Source: UBA940 sp031548515
GTDB taxonomy: Bacteria; Bacteroidota; Bacteroidia; Bacteroidales; Rikenellaceae
Direction of reading: 5' to 3'
Assembly (NCBI GenBank): GCA_031548515.1
Contig: JAVBRB010000041.1
Location: 1-57,158 of the forward strand
Length of the DNA stretch: 57,158 nucleotides
The position numbers were made by a program, and so were the translations under genes. This document shows, piece after piece, positions 30,338 through 40,600 of the stretch. The notes below the pieces were generated by a model. It was not told where the DNA came from. It saw only the letters and a program-made list of their open reading frames with translations, and made no database searches. The first letter of the stretch is position 1. Each line of letters begins with the position of its first letter.

Positions 30338-32691
30338 TACTCCTTAGTGTAAGTTCGTTTCACGCGGGCCGAGACAGATGTCAGAACCTCATACGGGATG
30401 GTTCCGAGGACTCGGGCCATATCCTCGACGGTGTTTCCCGGAGCGGCGGAGAATATTACGACTTCGTCGCCGACGCGCACATCCGGAATGTCGGTTATGT
30501 CGACCATGCAGCTATCCATGCAAATATTACCGACTATCGGCGCAGGCAGTCCCTGGATGAGTACCGACCATTCTCCGCAGCTCAGGCGGCGGTTCAGACC
30601 GTCGGCATAACCTATCGGAATAGTGGCGATGCGCGACTTTCTTGCCAGCACGCCCCGGCGGTTGTAGCCAACGGTGTCGCCGGCAGGCAGTTCGGCGATG
30701 TTCACGATGCTCGTCCTGAGCGAGGCCGCTTTATGCGTCCCCTCCATACCGATTCCGTAAAGCCCGATACCTAGGCGCACCATATCGAAATGTGATTCCG
30801 GAAAACGTTCGGCGCCCTTTGTGTTAGCTATGTGGCGGCGGACGGGATATGGCAGGGCAGAGGTTACCTCGCGGCTCATGCTGTCGAAATCTGCGATCTG
30901 CCGCCGTGTGAAATCATCCTCGGCGGGGTCGTCCGCCGCTGCGAGGTGCGAAAAAATGGTGCTCACGCGGGCGTAGCGCGATGTTCCGGCCAGCGCGGAG
31001 TTGAGTTTTTCGATATCTTTTCCGCCGAAGCCCAGGCGGTGCATCCCCGTATCGAGCTTGATGTGGAGGGGGTATCGCTGTTCTCCGTGGCGCTTGAGCA
31101 GCGTGGTGAAATCGTCAAGCGAAATAAAGTTGTATATTTCCGGTTCGAGCCGGTGGCGGATCATTAGTTCGAAACTGTCGGCGTCGGCGTTCAGCACCAC
31201 TATCGGCATCGTGATGCCGCTTTCGCGCAGGGCGACACCCTCGTCGGCGAACGCCACGGCAAGGTAATCGGCCCCATGCTGTTGGAGGGTATTGGCAATT
31301 TCGAAAGAACCGTGTCCGTATGCCGAAGCCTTTATCATCGGCATCACGCCAACCCCCGGCCCGAGGCGCGAACGGCACAAGCGCAGGTTGTGGATCATCG
31401 CATCCAGATCGATCTCCATGACAGTCGTGTGGCTCTTGCGTTCTAGCGTGTGGCTTATGCGGTCGAACTGCATCCGCGAGCCGCCTTTTATGAGTATGTT
31501 CCGTCCGCCGAGTTCAGACGAGGTAGCTGAACGCAGGAAGTCGTCTGCTGTGGCATAAAACGAACTTCCCGGGCCGAACAACGCCAAATGGGTTGTCATT
31601 CGTGCACCTATTCCCACGAAGCGGTCTATTCCGGCGGCCTTTATAAGTTCTGCGGCATGGCTGTAAGTCTCTTCTTCATGCCCTGCCGCCGCGGCCATAT
31701 CGGCCATAATGACCATTTTCGGGCGTTTTCCGGCGACGCGTCCCAGATAATCCAACGCGATCTCGAGCGAGTTTATGTCGGAGTTGTATGTGTCATTGAT
31801 AATCACTGAATTGTAAAGCCCTTCCTTGACTTCGAGGCGCATCGCTACCGGTTGAAGCATGTCGGCGGCATTGTCCGGAACTTCGTATCCTTCCGTGCAC
31901 CAGAAACACAAAGCCAGCGAGACGTTGCGGCGCGTGAAATCGTCCTGCCCGACGACGATTCCGAAGGCATCTGTCAGCCGTGCTTGAGGATATTTTTCAC
32001 GCAAAGCCGGGCCTATTTCGGGGTATTCGCTGTCGTAGATTATCTCCGGACACTCGCGGAAAAGTTCCAGTTTCTCGTCGAGCAACTCGGCCTGCGACTC
32101 GAAATTCTCGGCGTGGGCCTGCCCGATCGCAGTGATGATGCCGATGTCGGGACGGATTATTTCGCTCAGGGCCGCCATTTCGCCCGGTTCGGAGATGCCG
32201 GCCTCGATAATAGCGTAATCCTCGTCGCCAGCGATCATCAGTACCGACAGCGGCACTCCGGTTTGCGAATTATAGCTTTTCGGGCTGCGGAAAAGGTTCA
32301 CTCCGGCGGGCGTCAACTGGGCGATCCACTCCTTGACTATGGTCTTGCCGTAGCTTCCGGTTATGCCCACGACTTTGCCTTTGAATTGCCTGCGGTGATG
32401 TGCCGCGAATGCCTGCAATGCGGCAACGGTGTCTGCGGCTTTCACGAATCCCGCCTCTGAGAATCCCGTAGTGTCGAAACCGTTCTCCACGATGAAACCC
32501 CTCACACCGCGTGCGTAGAGTTCGCCGATGTAGGCGTGTCCGTCGCGGCTGGCGGTGCGTATAGCCACAAAAAGCGTGTCCCCGTTGACAGGGAAGGTAC
32601 GGCTGTCCACTATGACGCGCTCCACCGTCCGGTCCGGACCGTAAAACGTTCCGCCACATGCGGTGGCTATTTCGCTCAGCATGTATTTCAT
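30337..32691 (-). CDS. murF/alr: Bifunctional MurF ligase and alanine racemase
   Basis: A 784-residue fusion with two cell-wall activities. The N-terminal half (about 1-410) is MurF, the ATP-dependent ligase that adds D-Ala-D-Ala to UDP-MurNAc-tripeptide: nucleotide-binding GITGSYGKTIVKEW and NDTYNSDINSLE are visible. The C-terminal half (about 420-784) is a PLP-dependent alanine racemase with the cofactor Lys454 in MIKASAYGHG, and the Tyr of TVGYNRRG as the likely second catalytic residue, then IPIGYADGLNRR. The order supplies the substrate and its user in one polypeptide. This fusion is known in Bacteroidetes. The MurF P-loop reads GSYGKT rather than GTNGKT. Confidence 0.96.
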   Translation of the reverse strand: MKYMLSEIATACGGTFYGPDRTVERVIVDSRTFPVNGDTLFVAIRTASRDGHAYIGELYARGVRGFIVENGFDTTGFSEAGFVKAADTVAALQAFAAHHRRQFKGKVVGITGSYGKTIVKEWIAQLTPAGVNLFRSPKSYNSQTGVPLSVLMIAGDEDYAIIEAGISEPGEMAALSEIIRPDIGIITAIGQAHAENFESQAELLDEKLELFRECPEIIYDSEYPEIGPALREKYPQARLTDAFGIVVGQDDFTRRNVSLALCFWCTEGYEVPDNAADMLQPVAMRLEVKEGLYNSVIINDTYNSDINSLEIALDYLGRVAGKRPKMVIMADMAAAAGHEEETYSHAAELIKAAGIDRFVGIGARMTTHLALFGPGSSFYATADDFLRSATSSELGGRNILIKGGSRMQFDRISHTLERKSHTTVMEIDLDAMIHNLRLCRSRLGPGVGVMPMIKASAYGHGSFEIANTLQQHGADYLAVAFADEGVALRESGITMPIVVLNADADSFELMIRHRLEPEIYNFISLDDFTTLLKRHGEQRYPLHIKLDTGMHRLGFGGKDIEKLNSALAGTSRYARVSTIFSHLAAADDPAEDDFTRRQIADFDSMSREVTSALPYPVRRHIANTKGAERFPESHFDMVRLGIGLYGIGMEGTHKAASLRTSIVNIAELPAGDTVGYNRRGVLARKSRIATIPIGYADGLNRRLSCGEWSVLIQGLPAPIVGNICMDSCMVDITDIPDVRVGDEVVIFSAAPGNTVEDMARVLGTIPYEVLTSVSARVKRTYTKE

Positions 32692-32769
32692 TTTTATTCT
32701 AAAATATTTTTCATTCTCACCTCAGCATAGTCCCGGCAAGCTTGATTCTGCCTTCGGTTCGTCGAAAAT

Positions 32770-35262
32770 TCATTGTTTGAAAGTTACGATCGTTAAACCT
32801 GAGCCTCCGCGGTCTGCATGGTCATCCACGGCGCTTTCGACGGCCGGTATCGATTTGAGATAGCGGCGGATCTCCTGTTTAAGCGCCCCAGTGCCTTTCC
32901 CATGGAGTATAGTCACACTGTTGACTCCAATCATGAGTGCATTGTCTATGAAATCCTCGACCTCTTCGATAGCCTCTGTGGGACGCAAACCGCGCACGTC
33001 GACCCTCGGTGAGAAATTCAGTTTGCGGTCTGAGATGTCGCTGCTGACAACTGTGCGGGCGGTTACGGGGCGCGTCGCCGTCTTGTACTCGCCACTGGAA
33101 ATGACCTCGAGACGCTCCTTTGCGACGGTCGAGAGTATATGCCCGAACGCCACGGTCGCCTTGTTGCCCTTGACTTCCGTCACTTCGCCCACGGTGTCCT
33201 GTCCCTTGATGCGCACCTTCGCGCCTGGTTCCACTTCTTTCGGTTTCGGGGCGGGCTTCGCCTGAGCTTCTTTTTTCTGTTGCGCTTTTCGCTCTGCACG
33301 ATTCTGCTGGCGGCGGAGGATGCGCTCCATCTCGGCGTCTATCTGCTGTTGCTTTGCCGCCTCCTGCTCGACAGGCGTGTCGAGCGTTTCGCGGAAATCG
33401 TCCATCTCCCTGCGGGCAAGACGAGTGAGATCCCTTTCGGCCTGTGACTCCTTTATGGTGCGGATAGTATTCTCTATCTGCTTGTTGGCTTCGGCGACGA
33501 GAGCCTTTGCCTCATCTTTCGCCTTTTTGATTATCTCGCCGCGCTCGACTTTTATAGCGGCAAGACGCTGCGCATAATCGGTCTCGAGTTGTTCGACCTT
33601 TTTGTCTGTGAGGCGTATCTTGTCGCGCTTGGTCTCCCAGTAACGGCGGTCGCGGGCGATCTCGCGCAATTGGCGTTCGAGGTCGATGTGGGTGTTTCCT
33701 GCCTTTTCACCAGCTGAACGGATGATCTCCTCAGGCAGGCCGATCTTACGCGCGATCTCAATGGCAAAAGAACTGCCGGGTTTGCCTCTTTCGAGCCGGA
33801 AAAGAGGACGGATGTTCTGCACGTCGAACGACATCGAGCCGTTGATGACTCCCTCGTTGTTCGAGGCGAAATATTTGATATTCGAATAGTGGGTCGTGAC
33901 GACTCCGTAGCAACCTTTCTCCACTAACTTTTCCAGCACCGACTCTGCGATCGCACCACCTATGACGGGGTCCGTTCCCGAGCCGAACTCGTCTATGAAA
34001 ACCATCGAACGCCCACCAGCCCCATGCAGCATCTGCTTCATATTCAGTAGGTGTGAACTGTAGGTGCTCAGGTCGTTGTCGATGCTTTGCTCGTCGCCGA
34101 TGTCGATGAAAAGCGAGTCGAAAATCGGCATTTCAGAGTTTTCAAGCACCGGGACGGGGAAACCACACTGGAACATGTATTGAAGCAGGGCCACAGTCTT
34201 GAGACATACCGATTTACCGCCTGCATTGGGCCCGGATATCACCATAATCCTCTCTGCAGGCGAAAGCGACATGTCGAGCGGGATAAGCTCTTTTTTTTCA
34301 CGCTTAAGCGTTTGCGCCAGCAGGGGATGCCTCGCCTGCCGCAGGACAAGCCTTCCATCGTCGGAAATTATCGGTCTCACGGCATCGTTGGCGACCGCCC
34401 AGCGCGCTTTCGCGCGGATAAGATCCATTTCTGAGAGGTAGTCGCCCGAGGCCGCTATGCCGTCGGCGTCAGGCCGGATGCTGTCGGTGAATTCGGTCAG
34501 GATGCGGACTATCTCTCGCCGTTCCTCGTACTCCAGTTCCTTGAGTTCGTTGTTGATCTCGACTATCTCGACCGGTTCGATGTAGAAAGTCTTGCCGCTG
34601 CCAGATTCGTCATGGATGAAACCCGGGAGTTTCTTTTTGTTCATCGCAGCAACCGGAATGACAGTGCGTCCGTCGCGGATGGATAGAGTTGCGTCGGCAT
34701 CGACTATACCCGAGCTTTGTGCCTTAGCAAGTATCTGCTGCATCTTTTTCGACACCTCGCCTTCGCGTGAACGTATCGTCCGGCGGATGTCGTACAGTGC
34801 GGCCGAGGCGTTGTCTTTTATCTTTCCGTAGCGGTCTGTGAGCGAATCTATATGGTTGCTGATCCCGGGAAAACCATCGATGCCGGCGCTCATGGCCAAC
34901 AGGCGCGGATACTGCTTTTCCGTGCGTACCGCAAGGAATGCCAGCACTTCATTCACCGACGTCAGAGCGCGGTACAGTGTGCGTATCTCCTCCACTTCGA
35001 GGAAAGCGCCCTCTATGCGGATTTTTTTTACTATCCGTTCTGTATCCGTAAATTCTCCTCCCGGGAATCCGCCCTCCATCAGCAGGATCGAGCGGAGTTC
35101 GTCGGCAAGTCCCAGCCTGCGTTCGATCTCGGGGGCAGATACCGAAAAAGTTTCGGCCGCCAGTTTTTCGCGGGCGGCCGAAGTGGTACACAATTCTTCC
35201 ACCTGACTGCGGATTCGGTCGAAGCCGGTTTTATGCTCGAAGTCGGGAGAGAGAAATATCAT
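32770..35262 (-). CDS. mutS2: MutS2 family protein with Smr domain
   Basis: An 830-residue DNA- or ribosome-acting ATPase. Residues about 1-330 hold the MutS-like lever/clamp. Walker A SGPNAGGKS (343-351, Lys350) and DEFGSGTD mark the ATPase. A long coiled coil (about 520-640) precedes a short KOW-like region (ATVAFGHILSTV) and the C-terminal Smr nuclease domain (DVRGLRPTEA, HGKGTG with His787). MutS2 suppresses recombination and, in some bacteria, rescues stalled ribosomes. It sits in the envelope operon between murF-alr and the MCE gene; the link is probably transcriptional only. Confidence 0.95.
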   Translation of the reverse strand: MIFLSPDFEHKTGFDRIRSQVEELCTTSAAREKLAAETFSVSAPEIERRLGLADELRSILLMEGGFPGGEFTDTERIVKKIRIEGAFLEVEEIRTLYRALTSVNEVLAFLAVRTEKQYPRLLAMSAGIDGFPGISNHIDSLTDRYGKIKDNASAALYDIRRTIRSREGEVSKKMQQILAKAQSSGIVDADATLSIRDGRTVIPVAAMNKKKLPGFIHDESGSGKTFYIEPVEIVEINNELKELEYEERREIVRILTEFTDSIRPDADGIAASGDYLSEMDLIRAKARWAVANDAVRPIISDDGRLVLRQARHPLLAQTLKREKKELIPLDMSLSPAERIMVISGPNAGGKSVCLKTVALLQYMFQCGFPVPVLENSEMPIFDSLFIDIGDEQSIDNDLSTYSSHLLNMKQMLHGAGGRSMVFIDEFGSGTDPVIGGAIAESVLEKLVEKGCYGVVTTHYSNIKYFASNNEGVINGSMSFDVQNIRPLFRLERGKPGSSFAIEIARKIGLPEEIIRSAGEKAGNTHIDLERQLREIARDRRYWETKRDKIRLTDKKVEQLETDYAQRLAAIKVERGEIIKKAKDEAKALVAEANKQIENTIRTIKESQAERDLTRLARREMDDFRETLDTPVEQEAAKQQQIDAEMERILRRQQNRAERKAQQKKEAQAKPAPKPKEVEPGAKVRIKGQDTVGEVTEVKGNKATVAFGHILSTVAKERLEVISSGEYKTATRPVTARTVVSSDISDRKLNFSPRVDVRGLRPTEAIEEVEDFIDNALMIGVNSVTILHGKGTGALKQEIRRYLKSIPAVESAVDDHADRGGSGLTIVTFKQ

Positions 35263-35277
35263 GGTCGTGTCGGACTA

Positions 35278-36216
35278 TTATTTGTCTTTCTTCTTATCCT
35301 TGTTGCCGCCGCCGAATAGCGAGAAATGTACGTAGCGTTTTGGGTTCTCCTTAAGGTCCTCAAGCAGTGCCGACAGGTTGCCTGAGGCCATAACCAGCGA
35401 GTCGTACAACGCCGGGTCGCCCAGCAGCTTTCCTGCGGTGCCTTCTTCTTCCGAAAGGTTCGCCAACAGGGTGTTGAGGAGGCTTATGCTCGTTCCCAGG
35501 CTGTCCGCCATGCCTTTGATGTTGGCTTCAGCGAGCGATTCTGAAACTTCGTCGAAATTACCGATGATGTTGTCGAATTTCGCGGAGTTATTCTTCAGCA
35601 CGCCTGTAAATTCGCTAAGGTCCCGGAGGGTCTTTTCGAGGTTTCCTGCAGCCAACTGGCGCGTCATCTCGTTGACATTGTGCATGGTACCTTTGATGTC
35701 TTCTGCGTTCTCCGACAATATTCCGTTGAGGCTGTTGGACGTTGTTTCCAGCGAGTTCATCAGGCGTTTCGCTTCGTTGATTATATCTTCGATGCTGAGC
35801 GAAGCCGATTCCAACAAGCCGCTTCCTGTTTCTGACGGGATTATGGCGTGTTTCTCCAGATAACTGTCGGCGGTTCCGGGCACGAGTTCGATGGCCATGC
35901 TGCCCATGATGCCGTTGCTGAAGAGTTTAAGCCGCGAATCGGTGGGTATTTGCACGTTTTTCTTGATATTGACTGTCACAAGTACCTGATCAGTGTGCTC
36001 GGAGTCGATGGCGATGCCGGTCACAGAGCCTATCTTCACACCGCGCAGAAGTACCGGAGAGGATGTCTGCAGCCCTTTTGTCTGGTCGTACAGGGCGTAA
36101 TATACCTTGTCTCCGCTGAAAAGATCCTTGCCTTTGAGGTAATTTATGCCAAGGTAGAGGCATAGCAGCATGGCAAGTGCGAACAATCCGATTTTCACTT
36201 CACGTTTGATTTTCAT
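35278..36216 (-). CDS. MCE/MlaD-family lipid transport protein
   Basis: A 312-residue protein with an N-terminal membrane helix (about 9-26) and one MCE domain (about 38-115; YYALYDQTKGLQTSSPVLLRG, VGSVTGIAID-like region). The rest is a long helical stretch with heptad repeats (about 130-290) that probably forms a tube or needle, as in MlaD/PqiB relatives. MCE proteins carry phospholipids between inner and outer membranes with an ABC transporter. No mlaE or mlaF gene is adjacent. The C-terminus is Lys-rich (NKDKKKDK). It lies in the leftward operon after the amidase gene. Confidence 0.9.
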   Translation of the reverse strand: MKIKREVKIGLFALAMLLCLYLGINYLKGKDLFSGDKVYYALYDQTKGLQTSSPVLLRGVKIGSVTGIAIDSEHTDQVLVTVNIKKNVQIPTDSRLKLFSNGIMGSMAIELVPGTADSYLEKHAIIPSETGSGLLESASLSIEDIINEAKRLMNSLETTSNSLNGILSENAEDIKGTMHNVNEMTRQLAAGNLEKTLRDLSEFTGVLKNNSAKFDNIIGNFDEVSESLAEANIKGMADSLGTSISLLNTLLANLSEEEGTAGKLLGDPALYDSLVMASGNLSALLEDLKENPKRYVHFSLFGGGNKDKKKDK

Positions 36217-36231
36217 ACCCAGTAGTTATAA

Positions 36232-37494
36232 TTATTGGTCGTTCGCAGCGATACGTCTGCGAGCTTCTTCAATGGTAATTTGTTTGTCGCCGTCGAGCGC
36301 GATAACGAAAGCATCCTTGAAATTTCCTTTTTTCACCTCGTCGCGCACCTGTACGGCGTCTTCGAGTACGGTGTATCCTCCGATGTAATATTTATACCAG
36401 CCGTCCACCTGTTTCTCAACCAACCGGTCCCTGTATGCGCTGAATTTTGAGTCGCCTGCACTTATTTTGGTACGTGAGGCGCACAGTTGGACATAAAATC
36501 CTGTGCCGGATGCCGCTTTGGGAGTATCGGCGGGTTTGGCCTGGACAGGAGCGGTTTCCGCAGGTTTAACTGTGGGTGTGACCTGTACCGGTTTTTGCTC
36601 TGCGGGTTTCTGTTCGGCCGGTTTGTTCCGGACAGGCGCGGTGTCGGCCGGTTTGGTTTCCGCGACCGCCGGAGTTTTCGCCTGGTCCGTTTCGCCGCCC
36701 TTTTTATCTGTTGCTTCGCGGTATTCCAGGAACGCTTCGAAAATTGACTTGGCTATGGCCTCCTGGCCTTTTTCAGAAGTCATGTATCTGCGGTCGTTTT
36801 CGTTCGTCACGAATCCCATCTCGGTCAGCACGCTCGGCATGGCTGGTTTCCACAGCACGTAGAAAGGTCCCTGTTTGGCGCCGCGGTTCGTAAAAGATGT
36901 GTTCTTAGCATAATGTTTCTGTATGATGTTGGCGAACTGCAGGCTGCGGTCGAAATAAGCGTACTGCATCAGGCTGAATATGATGTAGCTTTCGGGCGAG
37001 GTGGGATCGAAACCCTCGTACTTTTCCATGTAGTCGTCCTCGTATTTCATCACGGCGTTCTCGCGCATCGCTTCGCGCAGGTTGTTCTCCGTTTTGTCTA
37101 CACCCATGATGTATGTCGAGGCGCCGTTTGCCGAAGGCTTTCCGTCTATGGCGTCTGCGTGGAGCGAGATGAACAGGTTGGCTCCGGCCCGGTTGGCTAT
37201 CATGCCCCTTTCATCCAGTTTGATGAATACGTCGGTTTTTCGAGTGTACACGACTTTCACATCCGGACAGTTGTCTGAAATCAGTTTCCCGAGTTTGAGC
37301 GCCACCGCCAGATTGACGTCTTTTTCCTTTACACCGGCATAGGGCGCTCCGGGGTCTTCGCCCCCGTGTCCGGCGTCGAGCACGACCGTGAAAGTCTCCG
37401 CGTTTTTTTTATTTTGCGCTGCGAGATTCCCGCACAGCAATAACGCACCGGCCGCCGTTAGCACGAATAAAAGAGCTTTTCTCCTAATAATCAT
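36232..37494 (-). CDS. N-acetylmuramoyl-L-alanine amidase with SPOR domain
   Basis: A 420-residue secreted peptidoglycan amidase. The signal peptide ends near NLAAQ. The Amidase_3 domain (about 35-260) has LDAGHGGEDPG (His43), the metal-binding Glu near residue 57, SLHADA and the catalytic Glu in VLTEMGFVTN. A Pro/Lys/Ala-rich linker with repeats (KPAEQKPAEQKP) leads to a C-terminal SPOR domain (about 330-410; FYVQLCASRTK) that binds denuded septal glycan. This fits daughter-cell separation, as AmiC-like enzymes do with FtsEX and EnvC-type activators. It is the first gene of the leftward envelope operon. Confidence 0.94.
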   Translation of the reverse strand: MIIRRKALLFVLTAAGALLLCGNLAAQNKKNAETFTVVLDAGHGGEDPGAPYAGVKEKDVNLAVALKLGKLISDNCPDVKVVYTRKTDVFIKLDERGMIANRAGANLFISLHADAIDGKPSANGASTYIMGVDKTENNLREAMRENAVMKYEDDYMEKYEGFDPTSPESYIIFSLMQYAYFDRSLQFANIIQKHYAKNTSFTNRGAKQGPFYVLWKPAMPSVLTEMGFVTNENDRRYMTSEKGQEAIAKSIFEAFLEYREATDKKGGETDQAKTPAVAETKPADTAPVRNKPAEQKPAEQKPVQVTPTVKPAETAPVQAKPADTPKAASGTGFYVQLCASRTKISAGDSKFSAYRDRLVEKQVDGWYKYYIGGYTVLEDAVQVRDEVKKGNFKDAFVIALDGDKQITIEEARRRIAANDQ

Positions 37495-37528
37495 ACCTTC
37501 AAAAACAGAGTATCTGTAAAAAATTACC

Positions 37529-37536
37529 TATTTTTG
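37529..37536 (+). promoter_or_regulatory. -7 box candidate for the LptD-like gene
   Basis: TATTTTTG matches TAnnTTTG and lies 48-90 bases before the two possible LptD starts. No -33 box is clear. Confidence 0.4.
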
Positions 37537-37583
37537 TCAGCGAAATACGCGTTCCCATGCTGTTTTGGGGGCGATTTTTGATT

Positions 37584-37608
37584 TTTGCCGACTTTGTCGG
37601 CAAAGATA
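37584..37608. promoter_or_regulatory. Hairpin and leftward -7 box between amidase and lptD
   Basis: TTTGCCGAC (37584-37592) pairs perfectly with GTCGGCAAA (37596-37604) around TTT. It overlaps the upstream TTG start of the LptD-like gene. Leftward TATCTTTG (37601-37608, CAAAGATA on +) is a candidate amidase promoter -7 box whose end shares this stem. Confidence 0.45.
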
Positions 37609-40600
37609 GCGGAATTAATCGACAATTTGGGCAGGCTAACTAAAAAATATCTGGTCTGGATAGCTCTTTCGGCACTGGCGGTGTCGGTGGGTATCCTTGT
37701 CTCGTGTTCGTCTGCGTCGAAAAGTGCGTCGTCGAAAAGCAAGCGCCAGCCTATATTCGACATGACGGAGCGATCCGGCGGCGAAACGGTTGCCGGTATA
37801 CCGCAGCATGCCTCAACTGGAGAAACGGCCGCCGATTCCATTGCCCGGATCATGCCCGATGTTTCTGCCATAGACTTAAGTTCGCTGCCCGACGAATTTC
37901 CTGATGCACGGAAGAATCTGCCGGTGGATTCGCTCATGGCACAGTTGGCCGCGTCTTTACCCGATTCTTTGAACCGGTTGGCCCGGTTCATGCTGACTGT
38001 TCCGATAGACTCCTTGCCTGGGTTTATCGATACGCTTCCAGCAGGCGTTAAATCGCTCCTTCCGTCCGAACTTTCGGGTCTGCTGAGAAGATATGCGGCA
38101 GGAGATGCGAAAGCCGCCGGCGATATAAGGTCCCTGCGTGAAACTCTTCGCAAGGCTGTTCCTGCTTCTTTCAGAGCCGCGCTTCCCGATTCATTGAAGG
38201 GCCTTTCAGACGACAGCCTTCGCGGTTTTGCAGCGGAATACGGACTGGATATCCCTTCCGACCTCGACATACTGACCGATCCGGATGTTGTGACGGAAAC
38301 CGGCTCGCTCCTTATCGTTGCCGACACCGTGCACAAAAAAGATAAGGCGTTCCTCGACCATCCGGTTGTAGGCAAAAATGAGGACTCGCTCGTTTACGAC
38401 GTGAAGAACCGCCTGATATTCGTCTACGGGAAGGGAGACCTTGTGTACGAAGACAACAATCTGAAGGCCGACTTCATGATCCTCAACGCCAATACAAAAG
38501 AGATATATGGCACGGGTGTCGCCGACACGACTGGAAAGGTGAGCCGTCCGGAATTCATACAGGGCGGCGGCAACTACACGATGGATACCATCACCTACAA
38601 CCTCTCCAGCGGCAAGGCCAAGATAAAGGGGGTTGCCACCAAGGACGGCGAAGGCTTTCTTCTGGGGCAGGAACTCAAAAAAATGCCCGACAATACCATT
38701 AACCTTGCGCATGGAAAGTATACCACCTGCGACCGCATAGAGCATCCGCACTTCTACATCGCCATGGCCAAGGCGAAGGTAATCCCCGGCAAAAAGATCA
38801 TCACTGGTCCGGCATATTTCGTGATGGAGGACGTACCCATCTACTTTTTGGGCATTCCGGGCGGCTTTTTTCCGATAAGCAGCGGACCGAGGTCCGGTTT
38901 CATCATGCCGACCTACGGCGAGGAATCCACACGCGGTTTCTACCTTCGCGACGGCGGATATTACTTTACGTTCGGCGATTACGCCGACCTGACGCTCAAG
39001 GGCGGCATCTACACGCTCGGATCGTGGGAACTGTCCGGAAGCACCAATTACGTCAAGCGCTACACATTCGCCGGCAACCTTGCGGTCAATTACGCCAAGA
39101 CGATATACGGTGAGAAAAACGCCGCCGACTATGTGAACAACAGCAACTTCAAGATCGCATGGAGCCACCGACAGGACCCGAAATTTAGGCCGAGTTCGCA
39201 GTTTTCGGCGAGTGTCAATTTCTCTACCGCAGGCTACAGCAAGCAGGGTACGACCAACCTGAACGATCTTTTGAACACGCAGACCAACTCGTCTATATCT
39301 TACGGGAAGAACTGGATGGCCGGCAGTACCCCCATAAACCTTACAGTGGCGTTCTCGCACTCCCAGAATTCGCGCGATTCCACCATCGCCCTGACGCTGC
39401 CCAATATAAGTTTCAGTATCGGAAGCTTCGCTCCGTTCAAACGCAAAATGGCTGCGGGAAAACAAAAATGGTACGAAAAAATAACGCTCAGCTACTCTAT
39501 GGCTGCCAGCAACTCTGTGACAGCCAAAGAATACGACCTGTTTACACAGAAGACGCTGCAGGATATGCGCAACGGCGTTTCGCACAAAATACCCATCAAG
39601 ACTTCGTTTACCATGTTCAAAGGGGCATTGACTTTCTCGCCCTCGCTGAACTACAACGAAAACTGGTTCTTCAAGAAAGAACGCAAAGTGTGGGATCCTG
39701 TCAAGAAAAGGGTTGAAACGCTCGATCCGGAATTCGGTTTTTACCGCATGTATAACTACAACGCCAGCGGTTCGTTCAGCACGAAACTCTACGGGATGTT
39801 CCAGGTCAAGCGAAAGCCGGGTAAGACAGGATGGCTCCAGGCCGTGCGGCACGTTATGACCCCGACGGCTGGATTCACCCTTGCGCCCGACTTCAAGAAA
39901 CCGCAGTACGGCTTTGTGGAGTATTATCAGAGCGACTCCACGGCATACAAGTTTACCGAGTATGTTCCGTATGTCGGTTCGCAATCGATGGGCGCTCCCG
40001 GGCCTACGGCTTCGATCAACTTCTCGCTCTCAAATCAGATCGAGATGAAGGTCGCCAGTAAGAGGGATACTTCTGGAATGAAGAAAATACCGGTGATCGA
40101 ACAACTCTCGTTCAGCGGATCGTACAACTTCCTGGCCGACTCGATGAACCTGTCCAACATAAGCATTACGCTCCGTACCGGTAATATATTCAAGAATTTC
40201 GGGATACAGTTGAGCGCTACCTGGGATCCGTATCAGGTTGTCGACATCAACGGCAGTCCGCGCAGGATTGCCAAATACAACGTCGGGCACGGCAAGTTCG
40301 GGCGTATTACACAGACAGGATGGTCTTTCGGCTATACGTTCAACTCATCGAATGCGGGCCAGCCCGTGATGAACGATATAAACAGCGGCTCTTATGTGGG
40401 GGCCTATGTCAACCCGTTCGACATGGACAACGGGTTGGATCCGGTTACGCGGCGGCAGTACATGGTGTCGAGCTACTACGACTTTAACATTCCATGGAAC
40501 TTCGGGTTCAACTATTCGGTGAGTTATGCCAATAACGGGCTGAAGTCGATGATAACGCAGACGTTGGGTTTCAACGGCAGCGTCACGCTTACACCGAAAT

